From the NCBI GenBank assembly GCA_019509685.1, contig JAEKLU010000233.1:1-18539 (forward strand): 18,539 bases of DNA, written 5' to 3'. Within the stretch, counting starts at the first letter, position 1; each line of letters begins with the position of its first letter. Both the position numbers and the translations under genes were made by a program. The notes beneath the pieces are model-generated. The model made no database searches. It worked only from the letters and a program-made list of their open reading frames with translations, and was not told the DNA's origin. Positions 1 to 7,743 of the stretch are shown in pieces. The DNA comes from Mesorhizobium sp. (GTDB lineage Bacteria; Pseudomonadota; Alphaproteobacteria; Rhizobiales; Rhizobiaceae).

Positions 1-1539
1 GCACTGGCGCTGGCGCGGCTGCAGCTTTCGGACGATCAGCAGTTCAAGAACGAAGACCAGGCGCGCGCCATGCTGAAGCCGCTGGCGGATGCGGGCGACC
101 GCGACGCGTTCTGGCTCTACGCCTCGACGCAATACGCCAATCTGGATTCGACCAGCTACCGTCCGTCGCGCCGCGACGATGGGCTGAGCGACGATCAGAT
201 GAAAACCCTGATCGACGAAGGCGAGGCCAAGAAAGAGGCGCCGGCCTATATGCTGCAGGCGAAGCTGTTGCGCAAAGGCGTGGTTTACCCGCAGGACGAC
301 GCCAAGGCGACCGCAATGCTGATCAACGCCGCCAATCTCGGCAATGTCGAGGCCATGGTTCTGCTCGGCGACGCTTATGATGATGGTCTGGGTGTCGACA
401 AGAACCCGCGCGAACGCCTGCATGCGTGGCGCGAAGCCGCCCGGCTCGGTTCGCTCAAGGCAAAGCGCAAGCTCGCCGACGCCTTCACCTTCGACAGTTT
501 CGACCATCTGATGACGCTGCGCGAAGGCATCACCGACCGCATTGCGCTTTACAATGACGGGTTCGGCCGAATGGGTGCCGGCGTGTTGGGCGACAGCGCA
601 GCCAGCATCGAATTGAGCGGCCTCTTTTCCGGGCCGGCTTCGAGCGCTGGAACCGCGGCGGTCGCGGCCGCGGTGATGGATGCATTCCGAGAGGCGCCGG
701 CCGGGCTCGATGAAGAGAACCTGGTCGGCATCGGCAAGGCGTTGCCCGACGAGATCCGCATTGCCATCGAGACGACGCTGAAGAGCGAGGGTTTCTATGC
801 CGGCGAGCCGAAAGGCTATTTCGGCCCGGACGCGCGCAAGGCGCTGGCGGATTGGGTCGATGCCAAAGGCCCGCTCGCCGATGTCCCCGCCTCGGAAACC
901 GCGGGCAAACAGCCCACGGCGCCGGCTTCAGGCCTGCTCGACGCGGACATCATCAACCGCGTCGGCAAGAAGGTCTTCGCCCAGGCGCAGGCCGCCAAGA
1001 CCGACAAGCAGAAGCTTGCCGCCATCAAGCAGCTCAGCGTGCTCGCCCGCTATGGCGACCTCCCCTCGCGTTGGGCGCTGGTGCGCAACTACCATCAGGC
1101 AAGGGCCATCCGCTCGGTCGTCACGCCCGACGAGATCACCCGCTACGCGCTGGACATCCTGGTGTCGAAGCCTGAAGGCGTCGACAAGCCGGAGTTCGAG
1201 TTCATCTTCGACCTGACGCAGATCGCGCAGGACCGGAAATCCAAGGCCGTGGGCAGCGCCACGCTACAGGCCATCCGCGACGATCCACGCCTGCAGGACC
1301 CGCTGACGCTGGGCGCCATCATGGGCCAGTACAGCTTCGCGCCGGAAGCCTGCGACTCCGTGCTTGCCGCCGCCCGCAAGGCCGGCGTCGACGGGATCGG
1401 ATCGGATGGATGCGACGAGGAAACGCGTACAGCGCTGATCGCCTATGCCAAGGACAAGGGCGCATCCGGCACCGACGCGGCGGCGCGCAAATCGGCCGCC
1501 GAAGCGATCAAGACGATGGATGCGCAGGCGATGAAGTAG
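1..1539 (+). CDS. Sel1-like repeat protein, 3' part (5' end outside the window)
   Basis: The frame is open from base 1, so this is the C-terminal 512 residues of a longer protein and the ATG at 70 is only an internal Met. Seen: Sel1/TPR-like helical repeats in the first part (segments such as ARAMLKPLADAGDRDAFWLY, AKATAMLINAANLGNVEAM and LHAWREAARLGSLKAK), spaced about 36 residues apart with the usual A/G/L pattern. Near the middle, a stretch around GFYAGEPKGYFGPDARKALADW resembles a peptidoglycan-binding-type repeat (known pattern: short helices around G-F-Y-x-G...G-x-F-G). The rest is helical and Ala-rich. Sel1 proteins usually act as protein-interaction scaffolds, often in the periplasm and in cell-envelope or polysaccharide systems. 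That role is inference here because the N-terminus, and any signal peptide, is missing. The family call is fairly sure; the specific function is unknown. Confidence 0.75.
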   Translation, partial: ALALARLQLSDDQQFKNEDQARAMLKPLADAGDRDAFWLYASTQYANLDSTSYRPSRRDDGLSDDQMKTLIDEGEAKKEAPAYMLQAKLLRKGVVYPQDDAKATAMLINAANLGNVEAMVLLGDAYDDGLGVDKNPRERLHAWREAARLGSLKAKRKLADAFTFDSFDHLMTLREGITDRIALYNDGFGRMGAGVLGDSAASIELSGLFSGPASSAGTAAVAAAVMDAFREAPAGLDEENLVGIGKALPDEIRIAIETTLKSEGFYAGEPKGYFGPDARKALADWVDAKGPLADVPASETAGKQPTAPASGLLDADIINRVGKKVFAQAQAAKTDKQKLAAIKQLSVLARYGDLPSRWALVRNYHQARAIRSVVTPDEITRYALDILVSKPEGVDKPEFEFIFDLTQIAQDRKSKAVGSATLQAIRDDPRLQDPLTLGAIMGQYSFAPEACDSVLAAARKAGVDGIGSDGCDEETRTALIAYAKDKGASGTDAAARKSAAEAIKTMDAQAMK

Positions 1540-1586
1540 CGGTCAGCGAGTTGTCGCCGCTACAGTGGAATGTCACAATACCGCCC

Positions 1587-1916
1587 ATGAAAAATATCCA
1601 TATCATCGATGGCGCCTTGAATGCGACCTTCAGCGTGTTCCAGGCAACAGACGAAGAGTTCGGCCTCATCTTCCCCGGCGATCGAGATATGGAGTTGGCC
1701 GAAGACCTCTTTGAACGACTTGGCGACGAGGAGGCCAATCGCGTCCTGATTCCGCTTTGGACCCGTCCCGTTCTGAAGCGCGATGCGCTCGGAATCCATG
1801 GGACGCTATTCTACAACAACGAAGGTCGACGCATCCCGAAATCAAAGCGCGAGGTCGATTGGGATGATGGCGCCATCAACCAAGCCCAAAGAGAACTGTT
1901 CTTGCGGCATCGGTGA
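1587..1916 (+). CDS. Hypothetical protein, 109 aa
   Basis: The frame opens upstream (from 1410) but overlaps the preceding gene. The ATG at 1587, 47 bases after the previous stop, is the sensible start. It begins MKNIHIIDGALNATFSVFQA and ends QRELFLRHR. No convincing Shine-Dalgarno sequence is visible (the upstream bases are ataccgccc). There is no signal peptide and no membrane segment. The middle is acidic (DRDMELAEDLFERLGDEEAN), followed by a basic segment with PKSKR. Base composition is visibly less G+C-rich than its neighbours, which may mean later acquisition. It may be co-transcribed with the Sel1 protein upstream and is convergent with the molybdoenzyme gene downstream. I do not recognise the family. 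Confidence 0.6.
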   Translation: MKNIHIIDGALNATFSVFQATDEEFGLIFPGDRDMELAEDLFERLGDEEANRVLIPLWTRPVLKRDALGIHGTLFYNNEGRRIPKSKREVDWDDGAINQAQRELFLRHR

Positions 1917-1947
1917 AGTCACAAGCCAATTCGTCCGCACTGGGTAG

Positions 1948-4053
1948 TCAAAGCGCCCTGAGCCAAACCTTGTTGTCATGGAAGGCGGCGCCGCCATAAG
2001 GCGCTGGCGCATCGGCGCCGGTCAGCACGTTGATGCCCTCGCCGCGCTCATGCGCGCTGTTTGGCCAGATGCCTTCGGCCACCACCACGCCGCGCTTCAC
2101 GCCGCCGAAAAGCTTGGCATGCAGCACGATGTCGCCGCGCTTGTTGCCGACCTCGACGCGGCCGCCATCCTCGATGCCGAGCGTAGCCGCGTCGTCGGGA
2201 TGCAAGAGCAACTCCGGCCTGCCTTCTTTGGCCTTCGATACCGGCGTCTCGGAAAAAGTCGAGTTGAGGAAATTGCGCGCCGGAGATGTGGTCAGCCGGA
2301 ATGGATGCTCCTCATCCGCCACCTCGATCAGCTCGACGTAGTCGGGAAATTCCGGCAGTTGCTCGACCGGGCCGAACAGGCCCATGCTTTTTGGCGGCCG
2401 GTTGGGCGCCGCCTGCCCACTCCAATTGGCGCGGAAATGGAATTTCTTGTCGGCATGGCCGAAGCCGTTGACGAAATGCGCGTCATCGAAGTCGGGCTGC
2501 AGATCGATCCATTTCTCAGCCTTCAGGCTATCGAAGCTGCCCAGCCCGCGCTTGCCCAGGATGATGTCGATATGCTGCTTCTCGGTCAGGCCGAAGCCCG
2601 GACGGTCGGCGACGCCGAGGCGTTTTCCGAGCTCCTCGATGACATAGTGGTTGGTGCGCGGCCCTTCCGGCGGCTCGATCAGCTTGGGGCCGAGCGTGAT
2701 GTGCTGGTTGCCGCCGCCCTTGTAGATGTCGTCATGCTCCAGGAACATCGTCGCCGGCAGCACGACATCGGCAAGCTTGGCCGTATCGGTCATGAACTGC
2801 TCGTGCACGCAGGTGAACAGGTCGTCGCGCAGAAAACCCTGGCGCACCAGGCGCTGCTCGGGCGCGACATTGGCCGGGTTGGTGTTCTGGATCAGCATCG
2901 CCGTCACCGGGGGGCCGCCATAGAGCGCGTCGGCCGCCCCTGTCAGCACCGGGCCGGTGCGCGACTGGTCGAGATAGCGCACATTCGGGTCGCGCATCGC
3001 GGTGCCTTCAAGCACATCCTGGTTCAGCTTGAAGATGCCGGAATTCGTGTGGAAGGCGCCACCGCCTTCATACTGCCAGGCGCCGGTGACGGCGGCGATG
3101 CAGGAAGCGGCATGCATGTTGACCGAGCCGTTACGCTGGCGCGCGAAGCCGTAGCCGAGGCGGAAGTAAGTCTTCTTCGTCGTGCCGACGATTTGCGCGA
3201 ATGCCTCGATCTCGGCGATTTCGAGCCCGGTGATGGCGGCAGCCCACTCCGGCGTGCGCGTCCTCAGATGCTCTTCCAGTCCGCGCGGGTCGTCGGTGTA
3301 TTTTTCCAGATAGGCACGATCGGCCATGCCGTCGCGGAACAGGACATGCATCACCGCGCAGGCGAGCGCGCCATCGGTGCCGGGCTTGAGCACCAGGCCG
3401 AGATCGGCCTGCTTCATCGTGGCGTTGTCATAGATGTCGATGACGACGATCTTCGCGCCGCGCTCTTTGCGCGCCCGCATCGCATGGGTCATGACATTGA
3501 CCTGCGTGACCACGGCATTGGTGCCCCAGATCACCACGCAATCGGCCTTGGCCATCTCGCGCGGGTCGGGGCCGCGCATGGCACCGGCGCCCATTATCCA
3601 GCCGGTCCAGGCGAGATTGGTGCAGATCGAGCCGAAGAAGCCCGAGTATTTTTTCGCGTGCCGCAGCCGGTCGATGCCGTCGCGCTGCACCAGCCCCATC
3701 GTGCCGGCATAATAATAGGGCCAGACAGTCTCAGATCCGTATTTGTCCTCGGCGCGGACGAATTTCTCCGCGACGAGATCGAGCGCGGCTTCCCAGCTGG
3801 CTTCCTTCCAGGCGCCCTCGCCCTTGCCGCCGGCGCGGATAAGCGGCTTCAGCAGCCGGTCCGGGTGGTGCACACGGTCGGCATAGCGCGCGACCTTGGC
3901 GCAGACGACGCCCGACGTGTAGCTGTTCGACTTGGCGCCATGCACGCGGCCGATGCGGTGGGTGTCGAGCAGCTCGACTTCGAGCGCGCAGGTCGACGGG
4001 CAGTCATGCGGGCAGGCGGAATGGCCGATCCGGGGTGGCGTGTGCTGGTTCAT
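1948..4053 (-). CDS. Molybdopterin-dependent oxidoreductase with N-terminal 4Fe-4S domain
   Basis: A 701-residue protein of the DMSO-reductase/formate-dehydrogenase superfamily (COG0243). Residues 8-60 form the Molybdop_Fe4S4 domain, with cluster ligands Cys14-x3-Cys18-x3-Cys22-x28-Cys51. The central region (about 65-450) is the molybdopterin domain, with segments such as VVIWGTNAVVTQ, KIVVIDIYDN and LKPGTDGALACAVMH. The C-terminal part (about 580-695) matches the molydop_binding domain (FRLTTSPARNFLNSTFSET, LLLHPDDAATLGIEDGGRVE). Cys144, in GSICTNLAWTG, is a plausible molybdenum ligand; this is inferred from its position. No Tat signal is present, so the enzyme is probably cytoplasmic and uses a bis-MGD cofactor. 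Substrate is unknown. No electron-transfer subunit, fdhD or cofactor gene lies next to it. The ATG at 4053 has only a weak ribosome site, but no better start is seen. Confidence 0.9.
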   Translation of the reverse strand: MNQHTPPRIGHSACPHDCPSTCALEVELLDTHRIGRVHGAKSNSYTSGVVCAKVARYADRVHHPDRLLKPLIRAGGKGEGAWKEASWEAALDLVAEKFVRAEDKYGSETVWPYYYAGTMGLVQRDGIDRLRHAKKYSGFFGSICTNLAWTGWIMGAGAMRGPDPREMAKADCVVIWGTNAVVTQVNVMTHAMRARKERGAKIVVIDIYDNATMKQADLGLVLKPGTDGALACAVMHVLFRDGMADRAYLEKYTDDPRGLEEHLRTRTPEWAAAITGLEIAEIEAFAQIVGTTKKTYFRLGYGFARQRNGSVNMHAASCIAAVTGAWQYEGGGAFHTNSGIFKLNQDVLEGTAMRDPNVRYLDQSRTGPVLTGAADALYGGPPVTAMLIQNTNPANVAPEQRLVRQGFLRDDLFTCVHEQFMTDTAKLADVVLPATMFLEHDDIYKGGGNQHITLGPKLIEPPEGPRTNHYVIEELGKRLGVADRPGFGLTEKQHIDIILGKRGLGSFDSLKAEKWIDLQPDFDDAHFVNGFGHADKKFHFRANWSGQAAPNRPPKSMGLFGPVEQLPEFPDYVELIEVADEEHPFRLTTSPARNFLNSTFSETPVSKAKEGRPELLLHPDDAATLGIEDGGRVEVGNKRGDIVLHAKLFGGVKRGVVVAEGIWPNSAHERGEGINVLTGADAPAPYGGAAFHDNKVWLRAL

Positions 4054-4116
4054 AGTCCGTACTTAGCGGCTTTGAATGGCGGCGTGTAGGGGCAAATGAA
4101 GGCGCTTGAATGGGCC

Positions 4117-4145
4117 TTGACGACCAGTAGTTTAAAAACTACAGT
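4117..4145 (+). promoter_or_regulatory. Predicted promoter of the toxin-antitoxin remnant, with embedded operator
   Basis: TTGACG (4117-4122) is followed after 17 bases by TACAGT (4140-4145), a fair sigma-70-type pair. The spacer holds the palindrome GTAGTTTAAAAACTAC (4127-4142: 7-bp arms, 2-bp centre). A palindrome between -35 and -10 is a classic operator position, and antitoxins of this family are HTH proteins that repress their own promoter. The predicted transcript would start about at the ATG at 4152, giving a leaderless or nearly leaderless mRNA. The positions are seen; the function is inferred. Confidence 0.5.
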
Positions 4146-4151
4146 GAGCCG

Positions 4152-4322
4152 ATGTTTGAGCTGAAACAAACTGAGACTTTTCGCAAATGGCGAATGCAGC
4201 TCAAAGATGAACGCGTACGCGCGTTAATCGCTTCGCGCCTGGATCGTCTCGCTTTCGGTCATCCCGGAGATGCCCAGGCCGTAGGGGACGGAATCAGTGA
4301 ACTGCGAATCCACTTCAGGTGA
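4152..4322 (+). pseudogene. Truncated toxin of the HI1419 family (Gp49/HigB-like), 56 codons
   Basis: The ATG at 4152 opens MFELKQTETFRKWRMQLKD... and runs to ...GISELRIHFR, then TGA at 4320-4322. This matches the N-terminal half of addiction-module killer proteins (TIGR02683/PF05973: F-x-x-W-x-x-L-K-D, then R-L-x-F-G-x-x-G-D, then D-G-I-x-E-L-R-I-x-F). Intact members are about 95-105 residues and continue with a G-x-G-Y-R-V-Y strand and a G-G-D-K-S-T-Q motif; both are absent. Only 14 bases separate the stop from the antitoxin ATG, so the 3' part has been deleted rather than shifted. In the +1 frame the sequence after the junction reads GDWSE and then TGA (4333-4335) just before the antitoxin ATG, which could be the original toxin tail. 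RNase-type toxin activity is very unlikely. Confidence 0.75.
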
Positions 4323-4336
4323 CTGGAGTGAATGAC

Positions 4337-4624
4337 ATGCCTGAAAAACTGACGACATACGATCCCGCCGAGGATCTCGCCTCCGATGAGGCCATTGCCA
4401 CCTTTATGGCAGAAGCCTTCGAGACCGATGACAGCGGATATATTGCCCATGCACTCGGCGTGGTGGCGCGCGCCAAGGGCATGACACAGATCGCCAAGCA
4501 GACGGGGCTATCACGCGAACAGCTCTACCGATCCTTCAGCGGCGATGGCAATCCGACACTGAAGACGACGATTGCCGTTATGAATGCGTTGGGCATGCAA
4601 TTGACCACGAGGCCACATCCCTGA
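4337..4624 (+). CDS. Addiction-module antitoxin, HI1420/TIGR02684 family
   Basis: A 95-residue HTH protein beginning MPEKLTTYDPAEDLASDEAI. The ATG at 4337 is chosen because GGAG (4325-4328) sits 8 bases upstream; an in-frame GTG at 4319 lacks such a site. The N-terminal part (YDPAEDL...FMAEAFETDD) is the family signature. Residues about 35-90 form an Xre-like helix-turn-helix (KGMTQIAKQTGLSREQLYRS, then GDGNPTLKTTIAVMNALGM). Known role: neutralises the cognate upstream-encoded toxin and represses the operon. Here the toxin is truncated, so the intact antitoxin is an orphan. It might still act as a regulator, or protect against a related toxin elsewhere in the genome. Base composition is less G+C-rich than the neighbouring genes, consistent with a mobile module. 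Confidence 0.9.
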   Translation: MPEKLTTYDPAEDLASDEAIATFMAEAFETDDSGYIAHALGVVARAKGMTQIAKQTGLSREQLYRSFSGDGNPTLKTTIAVMNALGMQLTTRPHP

Positions 4625-4664
4625 CCTGCAATTCCATTCCCGCCAGGAAATGATCGAGGGAGTC

Positions 4665-6542
4665 CTATTCCGCGATCCCTTCCTCATACTCCGCCGACAT
4701 GGTCAGCCACTTGTCCTCGTTGACGGCAAGCGTTTGCGCTAGCTGCGAGCGCTCCTTGGCGAGCCTGGTTGCGGTCGAGGGATCCTTCTCGTAGATCGCC
4801 GGGTTGGCGAGCTCGTCCTCGATAGCGTCGATGCGCTTGCGCATGCGGTCCATCAACGCCTCGGTGGCGCGGATTTCCTTGGCCAAGGGCTCGAATGCGG
4901 CGCGGCGCTGCGCTGCCTCGCGGCGGCGATCGGCCTTGGACGCCTTGTCCGCCTCCTTCTGCTCGCGGCGGTTGGACGAGACGCCGGTGACCAGCGTTTT
5001 GTAATCCTCGAGGTCGCCGTCATACGGGTTGACCGCGCCGTCCTTGACCAGCCAGAGCCGGTCGGCTGTGGCTTCGAGCAGGTGCCGGTCGTGCGAGATC
5101 AGGATCACGGCGCCAGGAAACTCGTTCAGCGCATGGATCAGCGATTCACGGCTGTCGATGTCGAGGTGGTTGGTCGGCTCGTCGAGGATGAACAGGTTCG
5201 GGCCCTCGAAGGCCGAAAGCCCCATCAGCAGACGCGCCTTCTCGCCGCCCGAAAGATCCTTGGCGGCGGTGTTCATCTTCTCGGTGGCAAGGCCGAACTG
5301 GGCGACGCGGGCGCGCACCTTGGCTTCCGGCGCGTCCGGCATCAGCCGCCGCACATGCTCATAGGCGTTCTCTTCCGGGCGCAGATCGTCGAGCTGGTGC
5401 TGGGCGAAGATCGCCACTTTCAGACCCGGCGCCACCGTCATGGTGCCGGTCTCCTGCTTGAGGCGGCCGGACAGAAGCTTGGCGAAGGTCGACTTGCCGT
5501 TGCCGTTGGCGCCAAGCAGCGCGATGCGGTCGTCGGCATCGATGCGCAGCGTCATCTTCTTCAGGATCGGGCTGCCCTCGGTGTAGCCGACATTGACGTT
5601 GTTCAGCGCCACGATCGGCGAAGCGACGGTCTTGACCGGCTCGGGGAAGGAGAACGGCCGCACGCTGTCGTTCACGATCGCGGCGATCGGCTTCATCTTC
5701 TCCAGCGCCTTGATGCGCGACTGCGCCTGCCTGGCCTTGGAGGCCTTGGCGCGGAAGCGCTCGACGAAGGATTCCATGTGCTTGCGCGCGGCTTCCTGCT
5801 TGACGCGGCCCTTTTCCTGCAACTCGCGCTGCTCGGTCAGCTGGCGCTCGAACTGGTCATAGCCGCCGCGCCAGAAGGTCAGCTTCTTCTGGTCGAGATG
5901 GACGATCGAGTTGACGGCGCGGTTGAGCAGGTCGCGGTCGTGCGAGATCAACAGCACGGTATGCGGATATTTCGAAACGTAGTTCTCCAGCCACAGCGTG
6001 CCTTCGAGATCGAGATAGTTGGTCGGCTCGTCGAGCAGCAACAGGTCCGGCTCGGAAAACAGCACGGCCGCGAGCGCCACGCGCATGCGCCAGCCGCCGG
6101 AGAAGGACGAAGCCGGCCGCTTTTGCGCGGCGTCGTCGAAGCCGAGGCCGGCAAGGATGGTGGCGGCCCGGGATTCCGCCGAATGCGCGTCGATGTCAGC
6201 CAGCCGCGTGTGGATCTCGGCGATGCGGTGCGGATCGCTCGCCGTCTTTTCCTCTTCGAGAAGTGCCGAGCGCTCAAGATCGGCCTTGAGCACGATCTCG
6301 ATCAGCGGCTCTTCCGTGCCGGGCGCTTCCTGCGCCACCTGGCCGATGCGCGTGTTCCTGGGCAGGTTGATCGAACCGGTCTCGGATGGGAAATCGCCGG
6401 TGATCGCCTTGAACAGCGTCGTCTTGCCGGTGCCGTTGCGTCCGACGAGGCCGGCCTTGGTGCCGGCCGGCAGGGTCAGCGAGGCATGATCGAGAAGCAG
6501 CCGCCCTGCCATGCGCAGCGAGAGATCGTTGATGATAAGCAT
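4665..6542 (-). CDS. ABC-F family ATPase (Uup/YheS-like)
   Basis: A 625-residue protein with two ABC domains and no membrane segments. Domain 1: Walker A GRNGTGKT (34-41), signature SFSGGW (146-151), Walker B LLLLDEPTNYLD (from about 167). Domain 2: Walker A GANGNGKST, signature LSGGEKARLL, Walker B LFILDEPTNHLD. The linker between the domains is charged and helical (VERFRAKASKARQAQSRIKALEKM), as in ABC-F translation factors, and the C-terminus is a coiled-coil-like extension (RAAFEPLAKEIRATEALMDRMRKR...). ABC-F proteins act on the ribosome (EttA, YheS, Uup) or give ribosome-protection antibiotic resistance. The housekeeping YheS/Uup-like role is likelier here. The ATG at 6542 (MLIINDLSLRMAG) is preferred over an upstream TTG at 6578 because strand 1 of the first ABC domain starts there. 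No strong ribosome site is visible. Confidence 0.93.
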   Translation of the reverse strand: MLIINDLSLRMAGRLLLDHASLTLPAGTKAGLVGRNGTGKTTLFKAITGDFPSETGSINLPRNTRIGQVAQEAPGTEEPLIEIVLKADLERSALLEEEKTASDPHRIAEIHTRLADIDAHSAESRAATILAGLGFDDAAQKRPASSFSGGWRMRVALAAVLFSEPDLLLLDEPTNYLDLEGTLWLENYVSKYPHTVLLISHDRDLLNRAVNSIVHLDQKKLTFWRGGYDQFERQLTEQRELQEKGRVKQEAARKHMESFVERFRAKASKARQAQSRIKALEKMKPIAAIVNDSVRPFSFPEPVKTVASPIVALNNVNVGYTEGSPILKKMTLRIDADDRIALLGANGNGKSTFAKLLSGRLKQETGTMTVAPGLKVAIFAQHQLDDLRPEENAYEHVRRLMPDAPEAKVRARVAQFGLATEKMNTAAKDLSGGEKARLLMGLSAFEGPNLFILDEPTNHLDIDSRESLIHALNEFPGAVILISHDRHLLEATADRLWLVKDGAVNPYDGDLEDYKTLVTGVSSNRREQKEADKASKADRRREAAQRRAAFEPLAKEIRATEALMDRMRKRIDAIEDELANPAIYEKDPSTATRLAKERSQLAQTLAVNEDKWLTMSAEYEEGIAE

Positions 6543-6946
6543 GGCCGGGCTTTTGCACGGGACATAAGGGCTGCGCAAGAGCCGGCGATCCGGCAGGCTG
6601 ATCTGCGCCCTGGAAGCGGCTCCGATCCGAATGCCCCGCGACCGCGGCGATCGCTCGTCCGCTTATCGCGCTCGATCGGCGATGATCATCTCGCCGCGGA
6701 AGAACAACCTAACGACGCAAGACAACCGCAAGTTTCGTAAGCTTAATATTCACGCTGTCATCTATGACATGTCCAAAAAAAGTCAGCAAAATCTTTTGGC
6801 CCAAACCGGATGCTTACCAAAAATTGATTTCAGTTTTAATGCAAACCTGCAAACCTATGAATGCGCCGTGAGTCGTGAGTGGGCGCCAACGATAACTTGG
6901 CCAACCTCACTTGGCCCAATTAAACTGGCGATGTCAGGAGCTCACG
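6543..6946. other. Intergenic region between the ABC-F gene and the 67-aa gene
   Basis: About 400 bases between divergently oriented genes. The half next to the small gene (from about 6710) is A+T-rich. It holds a perfect inverted repeat TGTCATCTATGACA (6756-6769: 6-bp arms, 2-bp centre) and runs such as CCAAAAAAAG. The frames that span it look non-coding, with no ribosome site and no recognisable domain. It presumably carries both promoters. No confident -35/-10 pair was identified. Confidence 0.5.
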
Positions 6947-7150
6947 ATGGATGGGGCGGCCAACGATCCACGCACGCTGAGATATGTCGCGGAAATCACG
7001 CGCAAGCTGGCGAAGATGCTCTCGCGCTCGCGCTACCATATGCTTGTCTATCTTCTTGAAATGACGGCGGTCGAGGCGGACAGCCTTGCCGATGAACAGG
7101 ACCCCAAGCGTGCGCCTGAGCCCAAGCGGCCTCAGTCAAGCGGCGGCTGA
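6947..7150 (+). CDS. Small hypothetical protein, 67 aa
   Basis: The ATG at 6947 is preceded by AGGAG at 6936-6940, a good ribosome site, so it is preferred over the further upstream start of the same frame. The protein begins MDGAANDPRTLRYVAEITRK. A helical, basic segment follows (KLAKMLSRSRYHMLVYLLEMTAVEADSLAD), then a charged, Pro-rich tail (DPKRAPEPKRPQSSGG). There is no signal peptide and no clear membrane helix. It is convergent with mucR. I recall no named family; short helical proteins of this kind occur widely in Rhizobiales. The coding call rests on the ribosome site and composition. Confidence 0.6.
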   Translation: MDGAANDPRTLRYVAEITRKLAKMLSRSRYHMLVYLLEMTAVEADSLADEQDPKRAPEPKRPQSSGG

Positions 7151-7251
7151 CTGCTCGCAATAAGACGATCCAGAATGGCCAGGCATTTCAACCGCTTGAC
7201 TTCTATGGCTGGCGGATCGGAGCGGCGCAGAGCGCCGAGGGCGGCCAGATG

Positions 7252-7275
7252 GCCGCGCCATGGTGATGGCGCGGC
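7252..7275. terminator. Strong hairpin between the convergent 67-aa gene and mucR
   Basis: A perfect 10-bp stem (GCCGCGCCAT, loop GGTG, ATGGCGCGGC) lies 25 bases past the mucR stop and about 100 bases past the small gene. It has no T-tract on either strand, so it may act as an mRNA-stabilising or attenuating hairpin rather than a classical intrinsic terminator. Confidence 0.45.
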
Positions 7276-7299
7276 GTCATCCATTGCAGGCAACATGCC

Positions 7300-7743
7300 T
7301 CAGGCCTTGACCTTGCGCTTGGCCTTGCCTGCGTCGGCGGTAGCCGGCTTGCGGCCGAGGCCGGACGATTTGGCCAGTGCCGAACGGGTGGCCGAATAGC
7401 TGGGCGCCACCATCGGATAGTCGGCGGGCAGGCCCCATTTGGCCCGGTACTCATCAGGCGTCAGGCCGTGATCGGTCGCCAGGTGGCGCTTCAGCGACTT
7501 GAACTTCTTGCCGTCCTCCAGGCAAATGATGTGGTCGGGGAAGACCGAGCGCTTCGGATTGACGGCTGGCGTCAGCGCCACCGCCTCCTTGACGGCAACA
7601 CCGCCAGCGAGCTTGCGCACCGACGCGCTGACGCTGGCGATGAGATCAGGCAGGCCGGAGGCCGGGAGCGGATTGTTGCCGACATAGGCCGAGACAATGT
7701 CGGCCGTCAGTTCGATTGCGGTCTTGTCATCGATATTGGACAA
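7300..7743 (-). CDS. mucR: MucR/Ros family zinc-finger transcriptional regulator
   Basis: A 147-residue protein matching the MucR/Ros family over its whole length. The N-terminal oligomerisation part (IELTADIVSAYVGNNPL) is followed by the prokaryotic zinc-finger region FPDHIICLEDGKKFKSLKRH and the typical LTPDEYRAKWGLPADYPMVA, ending in a basic tail. Zinc-site positions are Cys74-x2-Asp77-x9-His87-x4-His92, so Asp stands where Agrobacterium Ros has the second Cys, as in other MucR-type members. MucR proteins are global repressors of exopolysaccharide, motility and cell-cycle genes, act as H-NS-like binders of A+T-rich DNA with T-A steps, and often repress themselves. The frame has no ATG start: an in-frame TGA lies just upstream (7750-7752) and the first usable codon is TTG at 7743. 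The upstream bases (cagaaagtg) give only a weak ribosome site. Confidence 0.93.
   Translation of the reverse strand: MSNIDDKTAIELTADIVSAYVGNNPLPASGLPDLIASVSASVRKLAGGVAVKEAVALTPAVNPKRSVFPDHIICLEDGKKFKSLKRHLATDHGLTPDEYRAKWGLPADYPMVAPSYSATRSALAKSSGLGRKPATADAGKAKRKVKA

Noticed and set aside
1978..4089. 703-codon open frame on the plus strand opposite the molybdoenzyme
   Set aside because: It is the antisense shadow of a strongly supported gene; high G+C codon use leaves the opposite frame free of stops. It has no domain and no ribosome site.
6714..6736. EcfG-like site on the minus strand upstream of the ABC-F gene (GAAAC-N17-CGTT)
   Set aside because: The first box has a mismatch at a key G, and the site is about 170-190 bases from the start codon; too weak to report as a promoter.
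5082..6740. 552-codon open frame on the plus strand opposite the ABC-F gene
   Set aside because: Antisense shadow, rich in Arg/Gly/Leu/His with no recognisable domain.
6631..7059. 142-codon plus-strand frame upstream of and overlapping the 67-aa gene
   Set aside because: It crosses A+T-rich non-coding DNA and the ribosome site of the better-supported 6947 gene; there is no domain or ribosome site of its own.
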